Part shown: in pieces, positions 34,542-43,351 of the stretch | Layout of the letters: each line of letters begins with the position of its first letter | How positions within the stretch are numbered: position 1 is the first letter of the stretch | Origin: a virus | Direction: 5' to 3' (one strand) | DNA length: 64,000 bases | IMG/VR virus record: IMGVR_UViG_3300031673_000012 | Span: 21,419-85,418 of that record | Notes under the pieces: model-generated | Database searches by the model: none | Told to the model about the DNA's origin: nothing | Seen by the model: the letters and a program-made list of their open reading frames with translations, nothing else | Program-made: the position numbers and the translations under genes

Positions 34542-36313
34542 TAAGCATCTGTTGTTCTAATTACTGATATACTTTGACCTGATGATAAAAAAGTCCAAGC
34601 AGAAATAAACTGCTTAATTGGACTTCCACCACCATCTCTTACAATTACTACAAGATTTCTATCTGAAACATAAGTACCTTGATAAGATAATGAACCTGAA
34701 TCTGCCAACTTATCTATATATGCTATATAAACATCATTACCAATAGAAGCATTAACAGAAAGAAAATCTTCATTACCATCAGTAGTATCAATAGTAAAAT
34801 AATTAGGAGTACCATTCTCCCAACCTGAATAATGAAGCCTACGTTCAAAACCATTATTATCAATTACTCTAATATATCCTGTTGAAGGAGTATCTAATGG
34901 GATTGATTCTGTAACTTCTACCTGAGTAATATCATTAATAGTAAGAGCAAGATCAAGTGAAAGTTGATCTTTTTTAATCGCTGGATCACCATTAGTATCA
35001 TAACTTGTACCATCCCAAGGAGCAACAAGAACATAATCTTCTCCTGATACAAGACCAGTGACAGAGTTTGTTACAAGATTAGGTGGACTCCATTGAACAT
35101 TAGCAAGATCAAATAATTTATCTCCTGAATTTATATCTGATGGTTGAATACCTATACCATAGGCACCAATTATTTGTGTACCTGTAGAAACACCAATAAA
35201 TGGTTTAGATATAAGAGCAGAACGATCTGTTACAGTTCCTTGTACTGCTGTTGCAGAAGCTCCATTTATAGTTACTCCACCAGAAGGAGCTTGTCCTGTA
35301 AGTATTTGTATCCACATTTTTGTTCCTGCTGTTGTACTATCAATAGCAAGTAACTGTCCTGTTCCAGGTGTTGCTCCTGCCCAATCTAATTCTTCTGGTT
35401 CAACAAAAGTTCCAGTTGGAGATGATATAGCAATTTCATGAGTAATTCCTCTAAATAATTCTCCATTTAACCCATAAAGAGTTGAACTTGACCCATCTCT
35501 TGTTAACCACTTCATTCTTTCATAGAAATTATTAATAGTCCTACTTGGATAATTAGTATTCCATTCAGAATAAAAATACTCAAGAGTAGAATCATCATTA
35601 ATATCTAAACCTTTATATCCCTCAGTTACAAGAGTAATTCCCGTCCATCCTGAAACAGTAGCTTCTATTGTTTGATTATTCAAATCTGTAGCATCCGCAA
35701 GAGCTAATACGTTATTACCTCTAGATGAGCCATTAATCTTAAATTCCTGATAAGTATAATTAAATCTACGAGCAGTACCAATTATTCTTCTACCATCAAT
35801 ATCTCCACCATCAACTGCATAATCATGAACTTTAAGCATAAATCTATGAGAAATACCTGAATTATCATTATAGTTAAGACCACCATCCCCTTGAACTTTA
35901 TCCCTACAATTCCACCAATCATCTGCTAATACTTCACCATTCTGAATAATTTGGATCTGCACATCAGAATTACCAAAGTTTACTATACCATCCCATATTA
36001 TCTGATCTACACCTATCGTTCCTTGTATAACAGAACCATCATACAAATGTTCGGGAGCATTCACATCAAGCTTATAACTATTTATTAGAGTTATAATATT
36101 ATCAGTAGATCTTCTTGAAGGATCAACATTGGTAATATCAAGTTCATCACTACTAGAGGGTACAGCCACAGCATCGTCTGCCAAAGATTGTAACCATCTA
36201 TGGAACTCAATAACTGTTGCATAAGAAGGAGCTGAACCTGTATGGTCATCTCCTATATATGAGATAACCTTAGTATCCCTATCAATTGTCCAATCAGCTG
36301 CTACTATAGCCAT
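34541..36313 (-). CDS. Large virion structural protein
   Basis: The 590-residue protein starts with a motif seen in many phage virion proteins (DWTIDRDTKVISYIGDDHTGSAPSYATVIEFHRWLQSLADDA). It continues with alternating beta-rich stretches, Asp/Asn turns and no catalytic signature. C-terminal segments (VEVTESIPLDTPSTGYIRV, SLSYQGTYVSDRNLVVIVRD) suggest a beta-sandwich. It is the last gene of this structural block before the GC-rich cassette. Function is inferred as capsid or fibre surface protein. Confidence 0.6.
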   Translation of the reverse strand: MAIVAADWTIDRDTKVISYIGDDHTGSAPSYATVIEFHRWLQSLADDAVAVPSSSDELDITNVDPSRRSTDNIITLINSYKLDVNAPEHLYDGSVIQGTIGVDQIIWDGIVNFGNSDVQIQIIQNGEVLADDWWNCRDKVQGDGGLNYNDNSGISHRFMLKVHDYAVDGGDIDGRRIIGTARRFNYTYQEFKINGSSRGNNVLALADATDLNNQTIEATVSGWTGITLVTEGYKGLDINDDSTLEYFYSEWNTNYPSRTINNFYERMKWLTRDGSSSTLYGLNGELFRGITHEIAISSPTGTFVEPEELDWAGATPGTGQLLAIDSTTAGTKMWIQILTGQAPSGGVTINGASATAVQGTVTDRSALISKPFIGVSTGTQIIGAYGIGIQPSDINSGDKLFDLANVQWSPPNLVTNSVTGLVSGEDYVLVAPWDGTSYDTNGDPAIKKDQLSLDLALTINDITQVEVTESIPLDTPSTGYIRVIDNNGFERRLHYSGWENGTPNYFTIDTTDGNEDFLSVNASIGNDVYIAYIDKLADSGSLSYQGTYVSDRNLVVIVRDGGGSPIKQFISAWTFLSSGQSISVIRTTDA

Positions 36314-36332
36314 AATTTTATAATTTTATATA

Positions 36333-36452
36333 TTAATTAAAGTTAAAAGTTATACCGGAAAGAATAAAAAATTTACGAATATAAAAATCATAACCCACAC
36401 CAAAATTTAAATGTTGAAAAACTGTAACCACTCCGACATTCTCAAACCTAAC
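36333..36452 (-). pseudogene. Remnant of a beta-barrel gene 3' end, homologous to the adjacent gene
   Basis: This 164-base stretch between two genes still encodes an open fragment on the minus strand ending NFGVGYDFYIRKFF, ILSGITFNFN, then TAA. It aligns with the end of the 281-residue protein just upstream (NIGGGYNFTVKQFF, ILTGAVYNF). An in-frame TAG closes the fragment on its 5' side and no start codon is usable. Its base composition is AT-rich like the phage backbone, unlike its GC-richer intact relative. It looks like the leftover 3' end of a replaced or duplicated gene. Confidence 0.7.
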
Positions 36453-36477
36453 CTAAAACCCATGAAAAAAAGTTTCC

Positions 36478-37323
36478 TTAGAAATTATAAACTGCTCCTG
36501 TTAAAATAAAGAATTGCTTTACTGTGAAGTTATACCCGCCTCCAATATTCACAAATTGAAGCGCATTAATGGTCACTGCTGCAGCAAAACCCGAATCTTC
36601 TTCAGAAGCATCAAGCATTACAAGCGCATTAAAGCCATAATTATTAACCAAAGTTCCGCTATGTTCAACATAATGCTGATAGCCCAAGCCGATCCCTGCA
36701 GAGCTGAATGTCGATGATTTGAATGTTTTAAGCTCTTTGTCAAAGTTAAACTGGACTGCTGTTAATGTTGCTGAAGGACGGAAAAACCATTGAGCAGATT
36801 GATCCCCTTCGGCCCTGATTGACATTGTATGACCTTTGGGTTTAAGAAACCCGTCCCAGGGACCTTGTGCAGAAGCTATCAGGGGAAAGGAAAAAAGAAT
36901 AAAAATAGCTGCTGCCTTTACTAATTTACTGATATATCTCTTGCTTGCAAATACCCGTTTTTTCTCAGTGCTATAAGGCGGTGCAAAGAATGTGGTTACA
37001 AGATAAGTACCGGTTGTGTAAGCAACTACTTTTAAAACGATAGGCCATAAAATTTGCCCGGCTACAATAAATGTACCTACGGCTTCAAGAATTCCCGCAC
37101 CTAAAGCAATAAGTAATCCTGAAAAAACATTGATAATACTCAGTGATCCTGCCGGTGAATCAGAATGCAACAAAGAGATAAGGTTCTTTCCCGCATAATT
37201 AAGTGCAATGCAAATGGCTGTAACAGCCATAAGCACATAATCAATAGGTGTAGTGGTGAAAAAAGTCACCACTACTCCAATAATCGCCATTAAAAGTCCT
37301 TTAAAAAATTGTTGTGTTGTCAT
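36478..37323 (-). CDS. Fusion of a small multi-TM domain and a beta-barrel-like domain
   Basis: The 281-residue protein has four likely membrane segments in its first 113 residues (about 8-22, 28-44, 62-90, 91-113), like a holin. A basic loop then leads to a signal-peptide-like segment at 133-152 (VKAAAIFILFSFPLIASAQ, with ASA before Gln153). From there to the end it is strand-rich with aromatic ends, like an outer-membrane beta-barrel (NYGFNALVMLDA, FVNIGGGYNFTVKQFF). Its start is 11 bases after the caspase-like gene stop, so they form one unit. GC is visibly higher than in the neighbours. A fragment of a related gene follows it. Function is unknown; lysis or membrane disruption is a guess. 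Confidence 0.6.
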   Translation of the reverse strand: MTTQQFFKGLLMAIIGVVVTFFTTTPIDYVLMAVTAICIALNYAGKNLISLLHSDSPAGSLSIINVFSGLLIALGAGILEAVGTFIVAGQILWPIVLKVVAYTTGTYLVTTFFAPPYSTEKKRVFASKRYISKLVKAAAIFILFSFPLIASAQGPWDGFLKPKGHTMSIRAEGDQSAQWFFRPSATLTAVQFNFDKELKTFKSSTFSSAGIGLGYQHYVEHSGTLVNNYGFNALVMLDASEEDSGFAAAVTINALQFVNIGGGYNFTVKQFFILTGAVYNF

Positions 37324-37334
37324 TGTTTTAATTT

Positions 37335-38144
37335 TTAAATTAATACTGGTAAATCTTTTAAAATATCTGCAATCTTATCATCATTTATCATCCCGTCATA
37401 AAGATATGGTCCCTCATCCTGCTGGTCCGGCTCGTCTCCGCTTTCATCATAAGTATGACTACCATGAGAAGAAATCTCAAAACAATAGACAGTACCTTCA
37501 AATATCTGCCTGTCAATAAGTTTATCCGGCCCCTCAATAGTACAAGCCTGAGAGAATCCCAGTCTCCTTAATTCTCTGGCAGCTAAATCATCCCATTGCC
37601 TGTAAGTAAGTCCCTTCTTCTTAGTTTCTATCAATGCGTAATGATAGGCTCCATTTGCCCTACCATTAAATACTGCATCTGCAGCCGTTTCGTAATCCCG
37701 GCAAGCTGACATTGCTATATAGTTAAGCCCTTCAGTCGGAGACAATACCTTATTCACTATCTCTTTATGTATAGGGAATTGTGGGTTATGATAAACCCTT
37801 GCCTGCAATAAATTATCAGGTTGTATGGCCCGTGTATTTGATTCTGAGAAACAAGTATCCATGATAAACAAAAGAAGATCACCGGGCTTCATTCTCGAAA
37901 CAACCGCTTTTAATTCAGACAGGAATCTGGCACAAGTTGATTGGGAGTCTTTGAATTTCCTAAATGTGTAATAAGGCCAGATTTTAAGAACCGCCTTTTC
38001 AAAGTCAACCTGGTCATTGGGAGGCCCGGCAAGATCATTCGCCGTTCCGGGATAATTGCCACAGACAATACTAACAACTGTGTTATCGGTAAAGTCAGGC
38101 AATTCCACTACATCATTATTCCCAAACCATTTCTTAAAGCACAT
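37335..38144 (-). CDS. Caspase-like (metacaspase) peptidase with permuted catalytic segments
   Basis: The 269-residue protein is a caspase/metacaspase-fold Cys peptidase, by family normally cleaving after Arg or Lys. The N-terminal core is typical: GNYPGTANDLAGPPND (29-44) and a helix to MKPGD (85-89). The nucleophile is Cys98 in IMDTCFSES. The p10-like part is also typical: MSACRDYETAADAVFNGRANGAYHYAL (145-171) and a GFSQ ... IEGP element (196-206). The His segment that should lie between GDLLLF and the Cys is absent there. Instead a segment very like it sits at the C terminus: FEISSHGSH (His227) followed by DESGDEPD and LYDG (233-251). The gene is GC-richer than its surroundings and has a GAAAGG-like ribosome site. 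Confidence 0.75.
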   Translation of the reverse strand: MCFKKWFGNNDVVELPDFTDNTVVSIVCGNYPGTANDLAGPPNDQVDFEKAVLKIWPYYTFRKFKDSQSTCARFLSELKAVVSRMKPGDLLLFIMDTCFSESNTRAIQPDNLLQARVYHNPQFPIHKEIVNKVLSPTEGLNYIAMSACRDYETAADAVFNGRANGAYHYALIETKKKGLTYRQWDDLAARELRRLGFSQACTIEGPDKLIDRQIFEGTVYCFEISSHGSHTYDESGDEPDQQDEGPYLYDGMINDDKIADILKDLPVLI

Positions 38145-38146
38145 AT

Positions 38147-38356
38147 TTAATCCCTTTCTTTTAACATTATTTTATTTTCCCTTTTTGCTTTATTAACTAT
38201 CATTACAAGATCCACAAGTTCTTGGTATAATTTCGGATATTCAGTTTGACTAAGACAATAACTATCCCACCATCCTGCTCCGTTATATTCACACCTAAGT
38301 TTATAACATAATTTTTCAAGTTGATGGATTCGTTCTTCCGCTTTTTCTATTGTCAT
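38147..38356 (-). CDS. Small hypothetical protein
   Basis: The 69-residue protein is helical and charged (IEKAEERIHQLEKLCYKLR, then VMIVNKAKRENKIM) with a Trp/Tyr-rich centre (GAGWWDSYCLSQTEY). It is not recognised. Its stop lies two bases before the caspase-like start and its start overlaps the holin-like gene by 41 bases, so all three are probably co-translated. Base composition is AT-rich like the phage backbone. Confidence 0.55.
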   Translation of the reverse strand: MTIEKAEERIHQLEKLCYKLRCEYNGAGWWDSYCLSQTEYPKLYQELVDLVMIVNKAKRENKIMLKERD

Positions 38357-38564
38357 TTATTTTTTTTATTTTTTTAAAAATCCAATCTAATAACAATTTC
38401 ATAAGATAACCAACAATTGTTCCAACAATAGTTAAGATTATTAATGAAAATATTGCTCCCCAAGTTGGCATGAATTTATTTATTTGAGATACAGCACCAG
38501 ATACAGCACCAAGAATTGGTAAACTATCAGTATTAAATAAAGAAGAAATTATTTTATTTATCAT
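38316..38564 (-). CDS. Holin-like small membrane protein
   Basis: The 82-residue protein has one clear membrane segment (WGAIFSLIILTIVGTIVGYL, about residues 35-54) and a lysine-rich tail (FKKIKKINDNRKSG), the layout of many class III or small holin-like proteins. A second weakly hydrophobic segment may precede it. It is the first gene of a short group that includes the caspase-like gene. Lysis function is plausible but not shown; the endolysin is encoded far away at 54137. Confidence 0.5.
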   Translation of the reverse strand: MINKIISSLFNTDSLPILGAVSGAVSQINKFMPTWGAIFSLIILTIVGTIVGYLMKLLLDWIFKKIKKINDNRKSGRTNPST

Positions 38565-38580
38565 AAGACATATTTTTATT

Positions 38581-41500
38581 TTATGGTATTATTATTGTAG
38601 CTCTTTTCCCATTATATGTACCTACTGTTCCCCCAAATGTACCTACTGTATTTACAGGTGGTGGTTCTTCTTCTTCTTCACCTTCATAAACTCCCATGGC
38701 CGGAGGATCTTCCCATTCTTCTAAATCAAAATCATATATTACCCCACTAACAGTAAGCCCTTCCCCAATTACAGGAGAAGTTTCTTGCAAATGAAAATCA
38801 CTTCCTGAAACAAATTCTGGGTCTTCACCAATAGCATTAGCCTCTTGGGATATTGCCGCCTGCCACGTTGATAATGAACTATAATTGGTACTACCTATTC
38901 TCCCTATATAACCAGTTGTTGTATAATAACAATTATAATCCAATGTAATATTAGTAAGATCACTTAATGAACCTATTGAAAATAATCTTTCCGTTGCATT
39001 ATAAAATATATTATTTCTTATATTAACATTTGATCTTGTTGCAGTAAAATTATATATTCTTATCGCTTGTCCTGTTACCCCATCTGTTCTTTGATAATGA
39101 CCAAATCCCCCTCCAGAATTAACTATTGTATTATGTTCAAAATAAATATTTTGAGCAGTTGCTGTTTCAGGTCTAAAATAAAATTCAAAACCATATTCGC
39201 AATTTGAAATAATATTATTTCTTAAGACAAGGTTTTGTGCTGTATATGTTCCAGTATATCCCTGTGCAGATAAACCAGCATCATAAATATTATCTACCTT
39301 ACATCTCTCAATAGTTATATCACGAATCCCTTCCCACATTTGCAACCCATTCCCAAAACGTACAGAATAATCACTATTCTGATCTACACCCCCGATATAA
39401 CTAATATCAAGATCATAAAAATTAATATAATTACCTCCATAAGCCCATAAACAAGCACCCCAATATCTAAAATCAAGATTCTGAAATGTTACATATTGTT
39501 TTCCTGACATTGATGTTAACCCATATTTATATAATGCACATTCAATATCAGTATAATAAGTAGCAGGATTACTTGTAGAATAAAGTCTTATCCTATTATT
39601 AACATGATCATACCAAAATTCTCCCTGAGCATCAAGTGTAGGTGTTGCCGACATTATCTTAACCCCACAACTTGCTTCTCCATTAAAAATAAGATTTCCT
39701 ACATCAACTGTAAATGTAGCATCTGAGTTTTGCCAAATATTTGTTAAAACTTCAGACCAATCACCTGTACTATTTTCTTCCTTTGAACCTAAGAATAATG
39801 GTTTATTACCTGTATCATAAGCACCATAATACATATAATAAGATGATGTTCCAGAATTTGGAATTAAAGCCTCTCTCCATATACTACCCCTTTTAAAGAA
39901 TACAGAATCTGATTCCAAAAATGTAAAATTATTTACCTTACCCACCGTTTCCCATGCCAAAGCATCAGAAGTTCCTGTATAACTATCATTACCCCCATTC
40001 TTTACATAATATTTAATCCCCCCACTTGGTTCACCTATAAATTCATAAGCCCCAATAGCTGGAGGATCATCCCATGGCTCGTAATCATAATCGTAATCTG
40101 ATACTGGAGTATAACCTTCTCCTATAGCTGGAGAAGTTTCTAATAAATGCCAATCAGAAGAACTTACAAAATTTGGATTATAACCTTCCCAATTATCAGA
40201 ATATGTATATCCGGTACCTGGAACATAATCTCCATGATCACCTGTATCTTCAGTGTAAAGTGGCACATTAGAATTACCATTACCATAAAAAAGATTATTT
40301 GTAATACGAACATTAGTATTATCCGTTTCTCCCCATCCAATAATAGGTGCTTGATAAGAACCATAATCAAATCCAACTATAATATTATTTCGAATATTAT
40401 AATTATCCGTTGTAACTCCACTCGGGAGAAACATACCAGTACCAACATAAACACCCGATTTCGTAACATCAATAGATGTTATAGTATTATTATATATATA
40501 AACATCCTCTATAGTATTAATATCATATTGTGACCAACTTGTAGAACCAATTCCATATATTGATCCGCGAGTATACCCAGACCCATTCTCACCAAGATTA
40601 ACAATCAGATTATCATAAATCCAAATATCCCGATAATAACTTGGGTAATCATGACCATAAGCATATTGTGGCCATATAAAAGAATATATTATTCCCTGAG
40701 ATACATATTTAATTAAGTTGTTATTTATTATTATCCCATTAATATAAGCCTCAAGATTAATACCTCTTTCAAAATGATCCTGAGTAGAACTGAAGCCCGT
40801 TGTATTATCATGTATCCATGTACCATAATTTGTTGCTCTCTTATGAGTACCAGTTACATCTATTTCTCCAACAATAGTATTATCATGTATCTCACATTCA
40901 TCCATATTATACCAACATTCTATAGCAAAATTATAACTACCCGTTGGTCGTTCATCAACTGTTATATCACAATCATAAATTTTGAATCCCCTGTTAAAGC
41001 CAGTTACCATCTTAATACCATAACCATTTGATCCCCAAGCTCTGGCTGTTTGTGTTATTATAACATCATGACATAAGAATCCGTTCTGTGTATTAAATTC
41101 CAAATTACCATGCCCTGATGTACCAGATAATAATCCACAATTAGTAAATACACAACTATAAATCTGGTTACCATTAGACCAATATGAGGGCATTACCTCA
41201 TCTGGTTCAAATATATTTGTAGCAGTCCAAGAACTTGAATGTTGCCCATTAAAATATACTCCCTTATAATAAAAGTTATTAAAATCACAATCATGTATAA
41301 TAACATTATGCCTATAGTTAATTGATATACACATATAGGTACTTGATCCATTACCATTAAATGTTATTCCACTTATAGATTGATTTCCCTCACCATATAA
41401 CCATCCTTCATCTGTTTCAGCCTCAATCATTGCCTCACTACTACTCCCAGTAAAAGTTGATGTTATAGTAACTACACTCTTCCCTGCTCCTTCAATAATA

Positions 41501-43341
41501 ACTCCATTCTCTAAAATACATTGAGTAGCTTGACTATAAGCCCCTGCATTAATATGAATTTTATCTCCAACAGTAGTTGCTCTAGTACAAGCATAACCTA
41601 ATGTTGCCCAAGGTTCACTAGCTGAACCATCTCTCCCTGGATCATCAACACCATCTTCATCAACATAATAAATATTTTCTTCACCAACAAACTCATAAGC
41701 TCCCATAGTAGCAGTAGATGGAGTATCCCATGGAACTCCATCATAATCATAATTTGAATATGCTACAGTACCTTCACTTATAACTGGTGAACCTTCCTGT
41801 AAATGAAGATTAGTGGTACTTACAAATAAAGGATTACTGGTAATATTACCTGTAGATAAATCAACCCTTACTTGAGTAATTGACCCACTAATATATACTA
41901 TATTATATCCATTATTATAAAAATCATTATAAGTAACATCTATATCTGTAAATGATGCTGATTCCCCCACCTGAATACCAAAATAAATAGGATAATTATC
42001 CCAACTGTGAAATATATTATTTTGAATTGTAGAATTAGTAAAAGTCCCATTAGCTGTCCATCTTATACCATTATAATTATATCCAGATCCACCATAAAAT
42101 GTATTATTTCGAATATGAAAATTATCAAGAGTTACACTATATCCACCATTAGCAGCTAAATCAACAAGCATCCCCCAAGTAGAAGTATAATCAGTATAAC
42201 CTATATTATCCAATACATTATTATAAATATAGAAATATGTAAAACTTTGATTATAAGTACCAGCAGTGGTAAAAGCTATACCACGTGGATTTGATTTAAT
42301 ATAATTATTATAAATATAAACATAATTATATGTTCCCTTTTCAACCTCAATAGCTGCATTAGTATGACCAACTTGAGTTGGACTATAATAAGAAATTTGA
42401 TTTCCAGTAGTAGTTGTAAAAGTATTATCATGTACTGATATTGTAAAAGGATAAGATCCTTTTGTTGATGAACCATTATCCGCATTACTAAAATCTAATT
42501 TTGCAGCTCCTATAAATGTATTATCATAAAATTCAACTCCACCTTGTAAATGAAATATTTCTGAAAAGAAATTCCATCTTCCGTAACTATCAGATGGTAG
42601 ACCTTCTCTATCATTTCTTGTAAAATCACAATCATGCATTGTAATTCCACGACAATTAGTAATATTAAGTGAGTTACCATTATATCCAGGAGATCTTTCA
42701 TTATTAGTAAAAATACAATTATAAATCTCCATTTCTTCTTGACCATCGATACGAAGATTACCTGGATCAAGAGAAGAATAGTGTCTGTCGGAACAGTTTG
42801 TTACAGTATTATTATAAAAATCATTACCAGAAGCATAAGTTACTGGAGGCTGTGTCCAACCAATTTGGTTGCGGTAATGAACACCAGTTGCAGCAAAATT
42901 GCTTATGGTACAATGATGTATTATTACATTATACCTATACCCTACCCATATACCACGAGTGGCAGTTAAATTATTTCCATTAATATTTATATAAGATATC
43001 GTCTGATCACCATTAGTCAATGAGCTTGAATATAAATATATGTAAGCATTACTATTACTTGACGATACATAACTAGTAGTTATATTAGGTATATTAGAAC
43101 TATTTCCTAATATATTAACTCTTATAGCTAATACTACTCTATTATTATCAGTATATGATCCTGAATTAACATATATAGTATTATCAGACCCTACTTGAGA
43201 AGCGGCATACGATAAACGATACCAAGGTTTACCAGAAGAACCATCACCTGTATCATCATTACCTCCAGGGTCAATATAATAAGTTGCTCCTTTTAATAAA
43301 AATGGAATAAATAATAATAATAGAAATATTAATTTCCTCAT
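38581..43341 (-). CDS. Giant three-unit beta-helix protein with signal peptide
   Basis: The 1586-residue protein begins with a signal-peptide-like stretch (MRKLIFLLLLFIPFLLKG). Three related units follow. Each starts with a strand and Asp-Gly turn of the type YYIDPGGNDDTGDGSSGKPW (unit 1 at about residue 21, unit 2 near 560, unit 3 near 1109) and continues as long rows of Asn-rich short strands (NNTFYGG, NNIFHSW, NNYIKSN). Units 1 and 2 end with HLQEGSPVISEG or a similar HLLETSPAIGEG motif. This is the pattern of right-handed parallel beta-helices such as pectate lyases and tailspikes. It may be a surface depolymerase or adhesin. No catalytic residue set was identified. Confidence 0.75.
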   Translation of the reverse strand: MRKLIFLLLLFIPFLLKGATYYIDPGGNDDTGDGSSGKPWYRLSYAASQVGSDNTIYVNSGSYTDNNRVVLAIRVNILGNSSNIPNITTSYVSSSNSNAYIYLYSSSLTNGDQTISYININGNNLTATRGIWVGYRYNVIIHHCTISNFAATGVHYRNQIGWTQPPVTYASGNDFYNNTVTNCSDRHYSSLDPGNLRIDGQEEMEIYNCIFTNNERSPGYNGNSLNITNCRGITMHDCDFTRNDREGLPSDSYGRWNFFSEIFHLQGGVEFYDNTFIGAAKLDFSNADNGSSTKGSYPFTISVHDNTFTTTTGNQISYYSPTQVGHTNAAIEVEKGTYNYVYIYNNYIKSNPRGIAFTTAGTYNQSFTYFYIYNNVLDNIGYTDYTSTWGMLVDLAANGGYSVTLDNFHIRNNTFYGGSGYNYNGIRWTANGTFTNSTIQNNIFHSWDNYPIYFGIQVGESASFTDIDVTYNDFYNNGYNIVYISGSITQVRVDLSTGNITSNPLFVSTTNLHLQEGSPVISEGTVAYSNYDYDGVPWDTPSTATMGAYEFVGEENIYYVDEDGVDDPGRDGSASEPWATLGYACTRATTVGDKIHINAGAYSQATQCILENGVIIEGAGKSVVTITSTFTGSSSEAMIEAETDEGWLYGEGNQSISGITFNGNGSSTYMCISINYRHNVIIHDCDFNNFYYKGVYFNGQHSSSWTATNIFEPDEVMPSYWSNGNQIYSCVFTNCGLLSGTSGHGNLEFNTQNGFLCHDVIITQTARAWGSNGYGIKMVTGFNRGFKIYDCDITVDERPTGSYNFAIECWYNMDECEIHDNTIVGEIDVTGTHKRATNYGTWIHDNTTGFSSTQDHFERGINLEAYINGIIINNNLIKYVSQGIIYSFIWPQYAYGHDYPSYYRDIWIYDNLIVNLGENGSGYTRGSIYGIGSTSWSQYDINTIEDVYIYNNTITSIDVTKSGVYVGTGMFLPSGVTTDNYNIRNNIIVGFDYGSYQAPIIGWGETDNTNVRITNNLFYGNGNSNVPLYTEDTGDHGDYVPGTGYTYSDNWEGYNPNFVSSSDWHLLETSPAIGEGYTPVSDYDYDYEPWDDPPAIGAYEFIGEPSGGIKYYVKNGGNDSYTGTSDALAWETVGKVNNFTFLESDSVFFKRGSIWREALIPNSGTSSYYMYYGAYDTGNKPLFLGSKEENSTGDWSEVLTNIWQNSDATFTVDVGNLIFNGEASCGVKIMSATPTLDAQGEFWYDHVNNRIRLYSTSNPATYYTDIECALYKYGLTSMSGKQYVTFQNLDFRYWGACLWAYGGNYINFYDLDISYIGGVDQNSDYSVRFGNGLQMWEGIRDITIERCKVDNIYDAGLSAQGYTGTYTAQNLVLRNNIISNCEYGFEFYFRPETATAQNIYFEHNTIVNSGGGFGHYQRTDGVTGQAIRIYNFTATRSNVNIRNNIFYNATERLFSIGSLSDLTNITLDYNCYYTTTGYIGRIGSTNYSSLSTWQAAISQEANAIGEDPEFVSGSDFHLQETSPVIGEGLTVSGVIYDFDLEEWEDPPAMGVYEGEEEEEPPPVNTVGTFGGTVGTYNGKRATIIIP

Positions 43342-43351
43342 AATTTAATAA

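Noticed and set aside
36478-38144. Idea that the caspase neighbour is a bacterial gasdermin (known caspase-gasdermin pairs)
   Set aside because: The 281-residue neighbour has four membrane segments and an internal signal sequence, not the beta-rich gasdermin fold with an N-terminal Cys; only the gene pairing is similar.
40147-40533. A 128-codon open frame on the plus strand opposite the giant beta-helix gene, and similar antisense frames at 35144-35353 and 42739-42983
   Set aside because: They are Ile/Ser/Thr-rich low-complexity shadows of Asn-rich coding sequence on the other strand, with no start signals of their own.
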